DNA of 64,000 nt. It comes from JAJYSO01 sp964495935. Its GTDB lineage: Bacteria; Bacteroidota; Bacteroidia; Flavobacteriales; Flavobacteriaceae. Position 1 is the first letter of the stretch. Each line of letters begins with the position of its first letter. Location: contig CAZBXQ010000012.1 of the NCBI GenBank assembly GCA_964495935.1, positions 1 to 64,000 on the forward strand, written 5' to 3'. The notes beneath the pieces are model-generated. The model saw only the letters and a list, made by a program, of their open reading frames with translations. It was not told where the DNA came from and ran no database searches. A program made the translations under genes and the position numbers. Positions 52,060-61,056 of the stretch are shown here, one piece after another.

Positions 52060-52975
52060 AGATATAATGATAAAAGCTTTTCCGGTTCTTGTGGGTTTGA
52101 TTTTCGGAGTCTGGCAAACTCGGGGACAAAAGAATATGCGAAAAGCGATGAAAGAGTCTCAAACTTTTGTAAAAAAGGCAGAAAAAGCCAAAAAAGATGG
52201 CAACTTTGTCATGGCTGAGGCGAATTATCGGGAGGCGATGGGAAAAGATCAGGCCAATGCTGCAGCGCACTATAATATGGGTCATCTGTATAGTGATAAA
52301 GCGATGGATGCCGACGGGATGAGCCAGTTGTTTAAAACCGTTAAAAATACAAAGGACAGAAGCCTGCGGCATAAAGCCTTCCATAATTTGGGAAATGCAT
52401 ATATGAAACAGGAGGATTATGCACAGGCTGTTAAAGCGTATAAAGATGCGCTCCGTAATGATCCTACCGATGATGAGACTCGGTATAATCTGGCAATAGC
52501 CAAGAAGAAATTGGAAGAAAATCCGAATCCTGATGATCAGGGTGACGATAATGATGATAGTGACGACCGAGATCAGAATGAAGATAATAGTCAGGATCAG
52601 CAGGATCAGGAAAATAAGGACCAAGATCAGAATGAAAAGGATGACGATGGTGAAGGAGATGATGATCAGAATCAGGAAAATAAAAATCAGGATAAGGAGG
52701 AAGGTGATGAGCAAGAAGATCAATCCGGAGGACAAGGAGATGAAGATCGGGATCAAAATCAGGGTGACGATCAAGAGGATCAAGGAGCGAATAAAGACCG
52801 TGACGACACCGATAAAAACCAGCAACAGGGAAATCAAAATTTCCAGGGATTGTCGGATGAGCAGGCTGAGAATTTGTTGAAAGCCGCCGAAAACCTTGAA
52901 AAGGGAGTTCAGGAAAAAATGAACGCCAAAAAGGGAAAAGAAATAAAAGGGAAACCGAACCGCAAAGATTGGTAA
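52049..52975 (+). CDS. batC: BatC: TPR protein with an acidic, Gln/Asp-rich tail
   Basis: The first part (residues about 25-155) carries tetratricopeptide repeats (NFVMAEANYREAMGKDQANA, HKAFHNLGNAYMKQEDYAQA). Residues about 160-275 form an acidic low-complexity tail of D, N, Q and E in imperfect DQ/DQN repeats. A short conserved piece, LSDEQAENLLKAAENLEKG, ends the protein. ATG 52049 is preferred because AAAGGAGAG lies just before it; ATG 52034 is the other in-frame start. It lies in the bat operon and probably acts as a docking factor for BatA/BatB. Confidence 0.9.
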   Translation: MKRKDIMIKAFPVLVGLIFGVWQTRGQKNMRKAMKESQTFVKKAEKAKKDGNFVMAEANYREAMGKDQANAAAHYNMGHLYSDKAMDADGMSQLFKTVKNTKDRSLRHKAFHNLGNAYMKQEDYAQAVKAYKDALRNDPTDDETRYNLAIAKKKLEENPNPDDQGDDNDDSDDRDQNEDNSQDQQDQENKDQDQNEKDDDGEGDDDQNQENKNQDKEEGDEQEDQSGGQGDEDRDQNQGDDQEDQGANKDRDDTDKNQQQGNQNFQGLSDEQAENLLKAAENLEKGVQEKMNAKKGKEIKGKPNRKDW

Positions 52976-52982
52976 TGAGATC

Positions 52983-54782
52983 ATGAATCGCAAGAATTAC
53001 ATTTCTGTTTTTCTATTTTTGATGACGGGCGTCTTATCGTACGGTCAGGTTCAATTTACGGCCCGGCTGAGCAAGGAGAAGATTGGGCTTAATGAGCGGT
53101 TACGGGTCGATTTTAAAATGAATAAAGACGGAGACGATTTTACCCCGCCGAGTTTTGAACATTTTAAAATTTATGCCGGTCCCCGCCAGTCCATTAGTCA
53201 GAGCTGGGTAAATGGGAAACGTTCTTTTAGTAAGACCTATACCTATTATTTGGAACCGCAGAAACGAGGGAAATTTACGATTGGTCAGGCTACGGTTCAA
53301 ATCGATGGCCAGACCTATAAGACCTCGCCGCAGCCGGTAGAGGTTACAGCGTCTGTAGATGAACCCCGGGATGGAGAGAATGAGGAAATTAAGGATTATG
53401 TGAGTGATATTCATATCGTTACCGAGGTTTCGAACTCCTCGCCCTATCTCAATGAAGGGGTGACGGTAACTTATAAACTCTACGTAGGACAGGATTCAAA
53501 TGTTAGTAATTGGTATTCTTCCGATATTCCAAAATTTGCTAACTTCTGGAGCCATGATATTAAGATTAATGCCAATAAGGTTTATCACGGAAGTTATCGG
53601 GGAGACGATAGCTATCGTTACGTCTATTTGAAACAGGTTGTGCTGTATCCACAAAAAGATGGTGAAATAATCATCGAGCCGTTGACGATTAATTATACGA
53701 CAGAAATCCCCACTAAACGCCGTGATTTTTTTGGACGGCAAATTTATAAGCCCGTCGATAGAAAAATGTCCTCTGGGAGTCGAACGATAAAAGTTAAGCC
53801 CTTGCCGGAAGCGGGTAAACCGGCAGATTTTTCCGGGGCTGTAGGACAATTTGACTACGCTATATCCACTTCTAAGGAAGAGATAGAAGCCGAGGAATCA
53901 CTGGATGTTAATGTCAAAATATCCGGAACCGGAAACCTGAAGTTATTTCAAATTCCCCAATTGACCGCACCCCAATCTTTTGAAGTTTATGATCCGGAAC
54001 ATCGGGAACATGTAAAAATGGGAGCGCATGGAATGGAAGGCACTATTAGCGATCGATATACCGTTGTTCCCAATGCCGAAGGAGAGTTTAAAATAGAGGT
54101 TCCTTCATTTTCTTATTTTGACCCGAAGAGTCGGCGATATCGTACGCTGCCGCCAAAACAGGTCAAGATAAAAGTAAAAGGGAATCCCAACGCCATATAC
54201 GCACAAGGAGATTCGACTTCAAGCGGACGCGGGCGAGCTCTTCGAACCGGACATAAGCAATTGGTAAACAGTGATACTCATTTTGGATATATTAAGCTCA
54301 GGACTAATTTACACGATCAAAAACGGGCTCCGTTTTTTAAAAGTACTGCCTTTTGGGCACTCCTTTTCCTTCCGGTGATTCTCCTGCCTATGGCCATTGG
54401 AATTGGAAACAAGCGTCTCGAGAAAATGAAAGATTATACGGGCAAACGGATTAAACGTGCCGATCGACTGGCCCGGAAATACCTGTCGGAAGCTAAAAAG
54501 GCAATGGGCAACCAAGAGGCTTACTATGAAGCTCTGGAGAGTGCTTTGCATAATTATTTAAAGGCCAAACTCGATATTCCCACCACCGAAATGACCAAAG
54601 AGCGAATTTTAGAGCTTTTGGAAGAGCGCGGTGTTGAAGCAGAAACCGGAGAGCGTTTTATCGGGCTTCTGGCAAGCTGTGATTTTGCGCGCTATACCCC
54701 GCCTTCCGATGGGGGGATGCAGCATGATTATGACAAGGCCGCTGATATTATCGCAGCCGTTGATAAACAATTAAAAGTCTGA
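52983..54782 (+). CDS. batD: BatD: large envelope protein of the Bat operon
   Basis: A 599-residue secreted or membrane-bound protein. It has a signal peptide (ISVFLFLMTGVLSYGQ), several beta-rich domains (QFTARLSKEKIGLNERL at the start, GNLKLFQIPQLTAPQSFEVYD in the middle), one membrane helix near residue 455 (STAFWALLFLPVILLPMAIGIG) and a C-terminal helical cytoplasmic part with ALESALHNYLKAKLDIPTTEMTKERI. The layout is that of BatD, which forms a complex with BatA/BatB. It follows batC by 7 bases. Confidence 0.92.
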   Translation: MNRKNYISVFLFLMTGVLSYGQVQFTARLSKEKIGLNERLRVDFKMNKDGDDFTPPSFEHFKIYAGPRQSISQSWVNGKRSFSKTYTYYLEPQKRGKFTIGQATVQIDGQTYKTSPQPVEVTASVDEPRDGENEEIKDYVSDIHIVTEVSNSSPYLNEGVTVTYKLYVGQDSNVSNWYSSDIPKFANFWSHDIKINANKVYHGSYRGDDSYRYVYLKQVVLYPQKDGEIIIEPLTINYTTEIPTKRRDFFGRQIYKPVDRKMSSGSRTIKVKPLPEAGKPADFSGAVGQFDYAISTSKEEIEAEESLDVNVKISGTGNLKLFQIPQLTAPQSFEVYDPEHREHVKMGAHGMEGTISDRYTVVPNAEGEFKIEVPSFSYFDPKSRRYRTLPPKQVKIKVKGNPNAIYAQGDSTSSGRGRALRTGHKQLVNSDTHFGYIKLRTNLHDQKRAPFFKSTAFWALLFLPVILLPMAIGIGNKRLEKMKDYTGKRIKRADRLARKYLSEAKKAMGNQEAYYEALESALHNYLKAKLDIPTTEMTKERILELLEERGVEAETGERFIGLLASCDFARYTPPSDGGMQHDYDKAADIIAAVDKQLKV

Positions 54783-54785
54783 GGT

Positions 54786-55547
54786 ATGCGAATGCTTATA
54801 CTTTTTATGGGGAGCTTGGTCTTGACCACTTCGGTTTTTGGACAATCGGAATCGGAGGATCAGCTCTTTGAGCAGGCCTCTCAATTTTATGCCGATGGGG
54901 AATATCAATCGGCTATTCAAAATTATGAGCAAATTCTGGCTCGAGGGAAGGTTTCTTCAGAAGTGTATTATAACCTTGGGAATGCATACTACAAATTAGA
55001 CAGTCTGGCCCCCAGTATTTACTATTATAACAAGGCTCTTCAACTGGCACCGCAGGATCCGGATATTCAAAATAATTTACAATTTGCCAACGCGCGAACA
55101 GTTGATTTAATCGAGGTGCAACCCAAAACGGGCTGGTCGAAATGGAGGGAGAAGGTGAGTACTTTATTGACCTATAACGGTTGGGCCGTTTTTGCCGTAG
55201 TTTGTTCCTTTCTAATGCTGATTTTCGGAGTCTGGTATTACTTTGCACAACATCCCGGGAAGAAGCGTTTTCTTTTTACGTTGGGGGTACTGGCGGTATT
55301 ATTGGCGGTGAGCAGCGTTTTGTTTGCCTATCATCGTTATAATGAACAACAAAATAAGACGCTCGCTATTGTTTTTGCCAAGGAAATTGCAGTTCATGCA
55401 GAACCCAATCATAACTCCGATACCATCTTTGCCTTACATGAAGGAACCAGATTACGGGTAATCGACCGGTTCAACGGCTATTATCAGATTAAACTGGCCA
55501 ATAACAAAAAAGGATGGCTAAGAGAAGGAGCTTTAAAATTACTCTAA
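54786..55547 (+). CDS. batE: BatE: TPR and SH3-like membrane protein
   Basis: A 253-residue protein with a signal peptide (LILFMGSLVLTTSVFGQ), two TPR units (AGQF-like EQASQFYADGEYQSAIQNYEQ; YNLGNAYYKLDSLAPSIYYYNKALQ), two membrane helices (WAVFAVVCSFLMLIFGVWYYF; FTLGVLAVLLAVSSVLFAYH) and a C-terminal bacterial SH3-type segment (HAEPNHNSDTIFALHEGTRLRV). This is the usual BatE layout. It begins 3 bases after batD. A hairpin terminator follows. Confidence 0.92.
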   Translation: MRMLILFMGSLVLTTSVFGQSESEDQLFEQASQFYADGEYQSAIQNYEQILARGKVSSEVYYNLGNAYYKLDSLAPSIYYYNKALQLAPQDPDIQNNLQFANARTVDLIEVQPKTGWSKWREKVSTLLTYNGWAVFAVVCSFLMLIFGVWYYFAQHPGKKRFLFTLGVLAVLLAVSSVLFAYHRYNEQQNKTLAIVFAKEIAVHAEPNHNSDTIFALHEGTRLRVIDRFNGYYQIKLANNKKGWLREGALKLL

Positions 55548-55555
55548 TTATTTAA

Positions 55556-55584
55556 CAACCATCCCGAAAAAATCAGGATGGTTG
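55556..55584 (+). terminator. Terminator of the bat operon
   Basis: CAACCATCC (55556-55564) pairs perfectly with GGATGGTTG (55576-55584), loop CGAAAAAATCA, followed by GTTCTT. It ends the long plus-strand operon and faces the convergent lipoprotein gene. Confidence 0.7.
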
Positions 55585-55614
55585 GTTCTTGAAAGATCAT
55601 TGAACTGAAGTCGG

Positions 55615-56022
55615 TTATCCTTCGATTTTAATATCTTCTACAGAAAGGCTTTGTACCCCGTTCTTAACGATAACGGTTCCGGTGATTTCGACATTTTCTG
55701 CGGCGTGTTTTAACATTTCAGTATAGGCATCAGCCTTATCGTGGTTTTCGACCAGCAGATATACCTGGCCGTCAGAATCGCTAAGGAGTCCGGCCGGCAG
55801 ACCTTTATCTAAACATCCTTGCGCACAACTTTGATGAGATTGCCCTTTGGAGCCGTCAATCATAAAGCAGGACATGTCCAATACCTCACCTTTTACGGTC
55901 AGCGTGCTTCCACTTTTGGAAGAAGAGCTTGTATTGTTTTGAGAATTTGGATTACAGGAAGCTAATGCAAAAACCGCAAAAAGAGCGGTTGCAAAAGCAT
56001 TTAAAAAAGTTTTACGTAACAT
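55615..56022 (-). CDS. Cysteine-rich lipoprotein of unknown function
   Basis: A 135-residue protein with a lipoprotein signal, ALFAVFALASC, Cys22 lipidated. After a Ser-rich linker comes GEVLDMSCFMIDGSKGQSHQ, then SCAQGCLDKGLPAGLL, with three cysteines and a His that could bind a metal or copper. Similar short proteins in Bacteroidota often sit near haem or copper genes; the neighbour here (56192) is a haem-binding-domain protein. Binding of metal is inferred. Confidence 0.75.
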   Translation of the reverse strand: MLRKTFLNAFATALFAVFALASCNPNSQNNTSSSSKSGSTLTVKGEVLDMSCFMIDGSKGQSHQSCAQGCLDKGLPAGLLSDSDGQVYLLVENHDKADAYTEMLKHAAENVEITGTVIVKNGVQSLSVEDIKIEG

Positions 56023-56191
56023 AATATACGGGTTTATAAAGGGTTAACAAATAACCAATTTACGATTAATTCGGTGAAACGAAAGCAGTCTATTAAATTT
56101 AACATTTCACTGAATTTCCGAATTTGTATCGCGTAAGATGGGTCAACACAGAATTTTATACTATATTTCTGTACTTTAATCTCGCTGTGTT

Positions 56192-56668
56192 ATGAAAAAA
56201 TCGGTTGTTCTGTTGCTGGGTGTATTGGCGATTTTGCTCTTTTTTCAGCTTCCTTTTTTTCGACCGGAAAAGAACTATAGTACGGCTAAGCCCGTTGACG
56301 ATATTTATGTAGTGCATGAAATTCCTATGGATATTCAGATGGATTTTAATAATGCATGTTATGATTGCCATTCTAATTATACCGAGGAATATCCTTGGTA
56401 TTATAACTTCCAACCGGTGAGCTGGTGGATGAATCTGCATATTAAAAAGGCTAAAGAACATCTCAATTTTTCCGAGTTTGCCAACTATACACGAGAAGAA
56501 CAAATTGATCATTTCAAGAAAATCCGGAAGGTGATGGAAGCGAAGGCAATGCCGTTAAAGTCTTATCTTTTAATGCATGAAGAGGCAAAATTGAGTGATC
56601 GTGAATATCAAAAAGTAGCAGATTGGGCCGGGCAAATGGCAGCCGAGCTGGAGCAGGAAGGGCTTTGA
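56192..56668 (+). CDS. Haem-binding-domain protein (cytochrome c-like)
   Basis: A 158-residue protein with an N-terminal membrane anchor (SVVLLLGVLAILLFFQLPFF) and a periplasmic Haem_bd-type domain. ACYDCHSNYTEEYPWY contains a CxxCH c-type haem-attachment motif, followed by PVSWWMNLHIKKAKEHLNFSEF with a possible axial ligand, and KVMEAKAMPLKSYLLMHEEA. Fits the PF14376-like haem-binding family. It is divergent from the lipoprotein gene (169-base gap) and convergent with the cation transporter. Confidence 0.9.
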   Translation: MKKSVVLLLGVLAILLFFQLPFFRPEKNYSTAKPVDDIYVVHEIPMDIQMDFNNACYDCHSNYTEEYPWYYNFQPVSWWMNLHIKKAKEHLNFSEFANYTREEQIDHFKKIRKVMEAKAMPLKSYLLMHEEAKLSDREYQKVADWAGQMAAELEQEGL

Positions 56669-56729
56669 TTTAGACCCCTGCTTTAAATTTGAAATAATAA
56701 ATGGGGCCAGTTTTAAAAGATACGACCGA

Positions 56730-57608
56730 TTATTTCCCGAGATTATCCGGTTCGATATGAATCAGGACATTTTCGACTTGCGGGAGCTTGTTTTTTAAGG
56801 TATCTTTGAGGTGGTGGGCAATATCATGTCCACTTTTAACCGATATTGAACCATCGACTGTGGCATGTAAATCTACGTGAAATTTAAGACCGGATTTTCG
56901 AACAAAACATTTCTCGGTATCGACCACACCATCTACTTCTTTTGCAATCTCTCGAATTTTCTTAATAAGACCGTCATAAACTTGTTCGTCCATAATTTCA
57001 CCCAGCGCCGGTCTAAAAATTTTATAGCTGTTATACAGGATGATTACAGCGGCAATTAAAGCGGCCCAGTCATCGGCAGATTCATAACCTTCTCCCATGA
57101 TCAGAGCGATGCTGATCCCGATAAATGCCGTGATCGAGGTAATGGCATCGGTACGATGATGCCAAGCATCAGCTTTTAAAGACGAACTATGGGTGACTCG
57201 ACTTTTATAAATAACGTATCGGTAAGAAATCTCCTTCCAGATGATAATGATCCCGAGTACAAGTAAAGTCCATCCCCGCGGAGGATTTTTGGGTGAGCCG
57301 ATATTCCCGATACTCTCATAGGCGATGGCACTGGCGGCAATAATCAGGAAACCCACGACGATAAAAGTAATTAGCGGCTCGGCCCGACCATGGCCGTACG
57401 GATGATTTTGATCGGCCGGTTTGGTTGTATATTTTAGACCAAAAAACACCAGGGTAGAAGAAAATACATCGGCCGTAGATTCTATGGCGTCGGCGATTAA
57501 AGCATTCGAATTACCCAATGTTCCCGCAACCCCTTTAATTATGGCCAATAGCAAATTACTGACGATACTAAAAAGGGGGGTTCGTACGGCTGTTTTTTCA
57601 GTTGTCAA
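56730..57608 (-). CDS. Cation diffusion facilitator transporter
   Basis: Exports divalent metals such as Zn, Fe or Mn from the cytoplasm using the proton gradient. Six membrane helices are visible. GNSNALIADAIESTADVFSS and DAWHHRTDAITSITAFIG carry the metal-binding D and H residues; HPYGHGRAEPL is the family signature; the C-terminal cytoplasmic domain ends KNKLPQVENVLIHIEPD. The start is uncertain because there is no ATG. A -7 box at 57640-57633 lies inside the frame, so the start should be downstream of it; TTG 57608 (MTTEKTAVRTPLF) is chosen. A TTG at 57656 is the longer option. Confidence 0.85.
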   Translation of the reverse strand: MTTEKTAVRTPLFSIVSNLLLAIIKGVAGTLGNSNALIADAIESTADVFSSTLVFFGLKYTTKPADQNHPYGHGRAEPLITFIVVGFLIIAASAIAYESIGNIGSPKNPPRGWTLLVLGIIIIWKEISYRYVIYKSRVTHSSSLKADAWHHRTDAITSITAFIGISIALIMGEGYESADDWAALIAAVIILYNSYKIFRPALGEIMDEQVYDGLIKKIREIAKEVDGVVDTEKCFVRKSGLKFHVDLHATVDGSISVKSGHDIAHHLKDTLKNKLPQVENVLIHIEPDNLGK

Positions 57609-57632
57609 AATCGAACTTTTATTTTGGACTTG

Positions 57633-57640
57633 CAAAGATA
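57633..57640 (-). promoter_or_regulatory. -7 box of the cation transporter gene
   Basis: TATCTTTG on the minus strand is a perfect TAnnTTTG match. The -33 region is not clear at the right distance. It sits inside the longer reading frame and therefore helps to choose the shorter start. Confidence 0.45.
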
Positions 57641-57811
57641 GGAATTGCCCGGTCAAGACCGGAACCCTATTCTCCCTATTTTTTCCCTTCCAAAAGTATA
57701 AAGAACTACGGACTCCCTCCCTTTTAAGAGGAGGGCCGGGGTGGGATGTTCTTCATATCCTTATAACTATCCTATTAACGATCATTTTGCAACAAACGGA
57801 TCGTCAACTAC

Positions 57812-58026
57812 CCTGCATAATTTACCAATTCCTAAATGTATAAAACATGTCTTGCGCTATCTCATTCATTATAAATATGTTAAGATATAAAATGATAACG
57901 AAATAGAATGTTGATTTAATTTTGGTTTCCTCTTGGTTGCAAAACCCTTGGGATAATCCACTATTCCTGGGGGTTTCGATGCCTCAAATCTGCACAAAAT
58001 TAAATTCATGAATGATCTTATCTAAC
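57812..58026 (+). repeat. Repeat C (MITE-like)
   Basis: Matches 11360-11625 and 38237-38466 from about TTTACCAATTCCTAAATG to AATTAAATTCATGAATGATC. It ends GATCTTATCTAAC, the reverse complement of the left end of the other copies. Confidence 0.65.
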
Positions 58027-58124
58027 TGTTTACGTAACTGACTGATAATTAGTTGGTTGTTATTTTCGAAGATCAGCTATAATTTGGATGGGTACTCTCC
58101 TAAAAATGGCATCTCGAACGCAGT

Positions 58125-58440
58125 GAAGGATCTTTTTTTCTCTTCTGAAACTACAAATGTAAGATTCCTCACTGCATCGGATGACATGTCGCTCTATAAC
58201 AATCTTTGATGTTTCCTGTCATCCAGAGTGCAACGAAGGATCTCTTTCTTCGTTGAATCTATAGCTATAGAGATTCCTCCTTCGTCGGAATGACATTCTT
58301 TCTATAACAAACTTTGATGTTTCTGTCATCCAGAGCACAGCGAAGGATCTCTTTCTTCGTTAAATCTACGGATATAAAGATTCCTCACGGTGTGTCGGAA
58401 TGAACTGTGCTTAGAAACAAACTTTTGAAACATAATTTTC
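58125..58440. repeat. Three-unit tandem repeat of about 108 bp (D hairpins)
   Basis: GAAGGATCT recurs at 58125, 58235 and 58342. Each unit continues through AGATTCCTC and a GTC-GGAATGA-type arm. TGTCATCC and GGAATGACA parts can pair between units. Confidence 0.75.
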
Positions 58441-58510
58441 GTCGTAAATAGTTTTGTTTTTGCCGATGACAAATCACTCCACAAATTAGATGATAAGACC
58501 ACTACCTACC

Positions 58511-58620
58511 AGAATGCAAACAGGGATCGTACTCCCCATTATATTCATAGATTTTACAGTTGCTCTATACAGTTAGTTCTTTTTTGTTAGCGATGGTAAA
58601 GTGCTATTTGGAATGCAGGC
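58511..58620 (-). repeat. Dispersed repeat B (inverted)
   Basis: Same orientation as 94-203; the last bases GGAATGCAGGC adjoin MITE A at 58624. Confidence 0.75.
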
Positions 58621-58623
58621 TAA

Positions 58624-58783
58624 GAGGTCATTCATACTTTCAAAAATGGGCTGTAAAATGATCTTATTGCCCCATATTTAGTCTTTTTTTCGACCGTAGC
58701 TATGGCTATGCTCTGCAAAAAAACCATCATCTGGAACAATAATCTCTATTTTTCGCTTCAATCTCAAAAGTTTAAATGACTTC
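58624..58783 (+). mobile_element. MITE-like repeat A, full 160-bp copy
   Basis: GAGGTCATTCATACTTTC to AAAAGTTTAAATGACTTC; the same length as the copy at 19374-19533 and near-identical through GACCGTAGCTATGGCTATGC. Its ends are imperfect inverted repeats. Confidence 0.75.
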
Positions 58784-58879
58784 TAAATATATAAATAGAA
58801 AAGTTTGAATCACTTCGGTATAAAAAATGGTGATTTGTATTAATAATTTGATATTTTTAAACTTTTGAATTCTCCGAAT

Positions 58880-59293
58880 ATGAAAATCCTTATCATCAAT
58901 GGTCCTAATTTGAATCTCCTTGGAAAACGCGAGCCTGAAATTTATGGCGAGGAAAGTTTTGAGGCGTATTTTAATTCCCTTGAGGAACGTCTTAAAAATG
59001 TAGAATTATCTTATTTTCAGTCCAATTCTGAAGGAGGACTGGTGACCAGAATCCAAGAAGCCGATAATGATGTTGATGGAATTGTACTCAACGCTGCGGC
59101 TTATACCCATACCTCTGTCGCTATTGCCGATGCGGTCAAGGCTATTTCCACCCCGGTAATAGAAGTTCATATTTCTAATGTTTTCCGGCGGGAGGAATTC
59201 CGTCACTACTCCTTTATTTCTCCCCATGCAAAAGGCATAATTGTCGGTTTGGGTTTAAAAGGTTACGAATTGGCGATACGGAGCTTTTTATAG
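58880..59293 (+). CDS. aroQ: 3-dehydroquinate dehydratase, type II (AroQ)
   Basis: Third step of the shikimate pathway. The 137-residue protein starts MKILIINGPNLNLLGKREPE, the standard type II start, with the catalytic Tyr in EIYGEESF and the histidine of EVHISNVFRREEFRH. SYFQSNSEGGLVTRIQEA is also typical. I chose ATG 58880 over an in-frame TTG at 58865. It is convergent with the exonuclease gene, 27 bases away. Confidence 0.96.
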   Translation: MKILIINGPNLNLLGKREPEIYGEESFEAYFNSLEERLKNVELSYFQSNSEGGLVTRIQEADNDVDGIVLNAAAYTHTSVAIADAVKAISTPVIEVHISNVFRREEFRHYSFISPHAKGIIVGLGLKGYELAIRSFL

Positions 59294-59320
59294 TCTCCGT
59301 AATCGGAATGGATCGTCTTA

Positions 59321-60088
59321 TCAAAGGGATTTAATTTTTAATTCAACCGGGCAGTGATCAGATCCATAGTATGCAGTAAGGATATTGCTTTCCTGGACGT
59401 TATCCATGAAAGGTTTACTTACGATAAAGTAATCGATCCTCCAGCCGGTGTTGCGTTCTCGCGCTTTAAAACGATAGCTCCAGTAGGAATAGGTAACCTG
59501 ATCGGGATGGAGATACCGAAAAGTATCGATAAAGCCGGAGTCGAGTAAACGGGTCATCCCGTCGATTTCAACCTGCGTATATCCCGCCGATTTATTGTAA
59601 TTTGATTTGTCGTTTTTGAGGTCGATGGCTTGGTGAGCTACGTTTAGATCTCCACATAAGATAACGGGTTTGGTTTTTTCCAGATCCTTGAGGTATTTCT
59701 GAAAATCTCGATCCCATTTTTCTCGATAGGTCAGACGGACTAATTGAGAGCCGGAATTAGGAACATAGGCGTTGACTACATAAAAATCTTCGAATTCTGC
59801 ACATTGAACCCGACCTTCTTTGTCGTGTTCCGGAATACCGATATCGGAGGTGACGGAAATTGGCTTGGATTTTGTTAATAAGGCCGTGCCCGAATACCCT
59901 TTTCGGTCTGCGGAGTTGTAATACTGATGGTAATCTTCGAGATTGGCCAATGCTTTTTTGACCTCATCCGGCTGGGCCTTGGTTTCCTGAATACAAAGAA
60001 TATCCGGATTTATCCGAGCGATGTCGCTAAAAAAGTTCTTTTTGACAATGGCGCGGATTCCGTTTACGTTCCAAGATACGATTTTCAT
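59321..60088 (-). CDS. xth: Exodeoxyribonuclease III
   Basis: An AP endonuclease and 3'-5' exonuclease of base-excision repair. The 255-residue protein has all metal and catalytic blocks: SWNVNGIRA near residue 4, CIQETKAQ near 32, YSGTALLTK near 63, VILCGDLNVAH near 140 and GSDHCPVELKI at the end. No truncation is seen. Confidence 0.96.
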   Translation of the reverse strand: MKIVSWNVNGIRAIVKKNFFSDIARINPDILCIQETKAQPDEVKKALANLEDYHQYYNSADRKGYSGTALLTKSKPISVTSDIGIPEHDKEGRVQCAEFEDFYVVNAYVPNSGSQLVRLTYREKWDRDFQKYLKDLEKTKPVILCGDLNVAHQAIDLKNDKSNYNKSAGYTQVEIDGMTRLLDSGFIDTFRYLHPDQVTYSYWSYRFKARERNTGWRIDYFIVSKPFMDNVQESNILTAYYGSDHCPVELKIKSL

Positions 60089-60301
60089 GTTTTTCTGCTA
60101 AAGATGCAAAAAATTATCGAGGGGAGGAACGGATTGGCAGAAAGTCTGAGATTTACAGGAGGATATCTTTTGCCGCCCCTTCCTTTTGTCCTTTTTTTCG
60201 GTAACAACGGTTTGATGGTCTTGCGTCCGAGCCGATTTTTATCACTCATCAACCGGACCATAGGATCGATTTGAGCTCTTCTACTTTCGTTTTTAGAGGG
60301 T

Positions 60302-61024
60302 TTAAAGAGACTCTTTTTGCAGAATAAAAATTGCGGTTTTTTTGTGTAGATTAATAGATTGAGATTTCCATTCTGCTACGGTTTTTGTGAGCACTTTTTC
60401 GGTTGGCGTGGTGAGTTCTCTTGCTATACAAATCCGGGTACGAGGATGCAGGTATTTGATGAGGTCTTTTAGGAGTTTTTCGTTTCGATAGGGGGTTTCT
60501 ATAAAAAGTTGGGCTTGATTTAGTTCAAGAGAACGACGCTCCAAATCTTTAATAGCCTGCTTTCGTTTATTTTTATCGATGGGCAAATATCCGTTAAAGG
60601 CAAAATTTTGCCCGTTTAATCCACTGGCCATCATTGCCAAAAGAATAGAGGAAGGGCCTACAAGAGGAATCACTCGGATACCTTGGGCATGGGCAAGGCT
60701 TACAACCCGAGCTCCGGGGTCGGCGATTCCGGGGCAGCCGGCTTCACTGAGCAATCCTATGTTTTTACCTTGTAAGCAAGGCTTTAAAAACTCGGGAAGT
60801 TCCCGGGGCAGCGTGCGTTTATTTAAAATGGAGAACCGAAGAGAGGATTGTTCTACCTGTGGGGCAACCCCCTTGATGAAATGTCGGGCGGTTTTTTCGT
60901 TTTCTGCGATAAACAGGTGTAGCTCTTTGATAATTTCTACTACTTTTGGGGGAAGAATCATATCAAAAGTAGGCCCTCCCAAGGAAGAGGGGATAAGGTA
61001 TAGGATTCCTTTTGTATCGGCCAT
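60302..61024 (-). CDS. SAM-dependent methyltransferase, RsmI-like (tetrapyrrole methylase fold)
   Basis: A 240-residue member of the tetrapyrrole-methylase superfamily, most like RsmI, which 2'-O-methylates 16S rRNA. ILYLIPSSLGG starts the protein, GLLSEAGCPGIADPGARVV and GPSSILLAMMASGLNGQNFAFNGYLP are the SAM-binding blocks and FIETPYRNEKLL follows. I took ATG 61024 (MADTKGILYL); a longer frame from 61099 is unlikely to be coding, since the preceding gene ends at 61057. It lies 32 bases after the phosphatase gene. Confidence 0.85.
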   Translation of the reverse strand: MADTKGILYLIPSSLGGPTFDMILPPKVVEIIKELHLFIAENEKTARHFIKGVAPQVEQSSLRFSILNKRTLPRELPEFLKPCLQGKNIGLLSEAGCPGIADPGARVVSLAHAQGIRVIPLVGPSSILLAMMASGLNGQNFAFNGYLPIDKNKRKQAIKDLERRSLELNQAQLFIETPYRNEKLLKDLIKYLHPRTRICIARELTTPTEKVLTKTVAEWKSQSINLHKKTAIFILQKESL

Positions 61025-61056
61025 TTTGTAGTGCTTCTTTTGCGGGGAAGAATAGG

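Larger units (their letters stand above)
57657..58879. other. Intergenic repeat island upstream of aroQ
   Basis: 1.2 kb without a gene. In order it holds repeat C (57812-58026), a three-unit 108-bp tandem repeat of D hairpins (58125-58440), repeat B inverted (58511-58620) and MITE A (58624-58783). CTCCCTCCCTTTTAAGAGG at 57715 is a GC-rich palindromic scrap like those near 7850. Confidence 0.75.

Noticed and set aside
52031..52993. A 320-codon minus-strand frame rich in Ile, Leu and Phe, looking like a membrane protein
   Set aside because: It is the mirror of the Asp/Gln/Glu-rich batC tail (GAT/CAG/GAA read as ATC/CTG/TTC). batC has operon context, TPR motifs and a ribosome-binding site.
58125..58440. 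Possible CRISPR array
   Set aside because: The units are about 108 bp, lack short direct repeats with unique spacers, and no cas gene is nearby. It is a degenerate tandem hairpin repeat.
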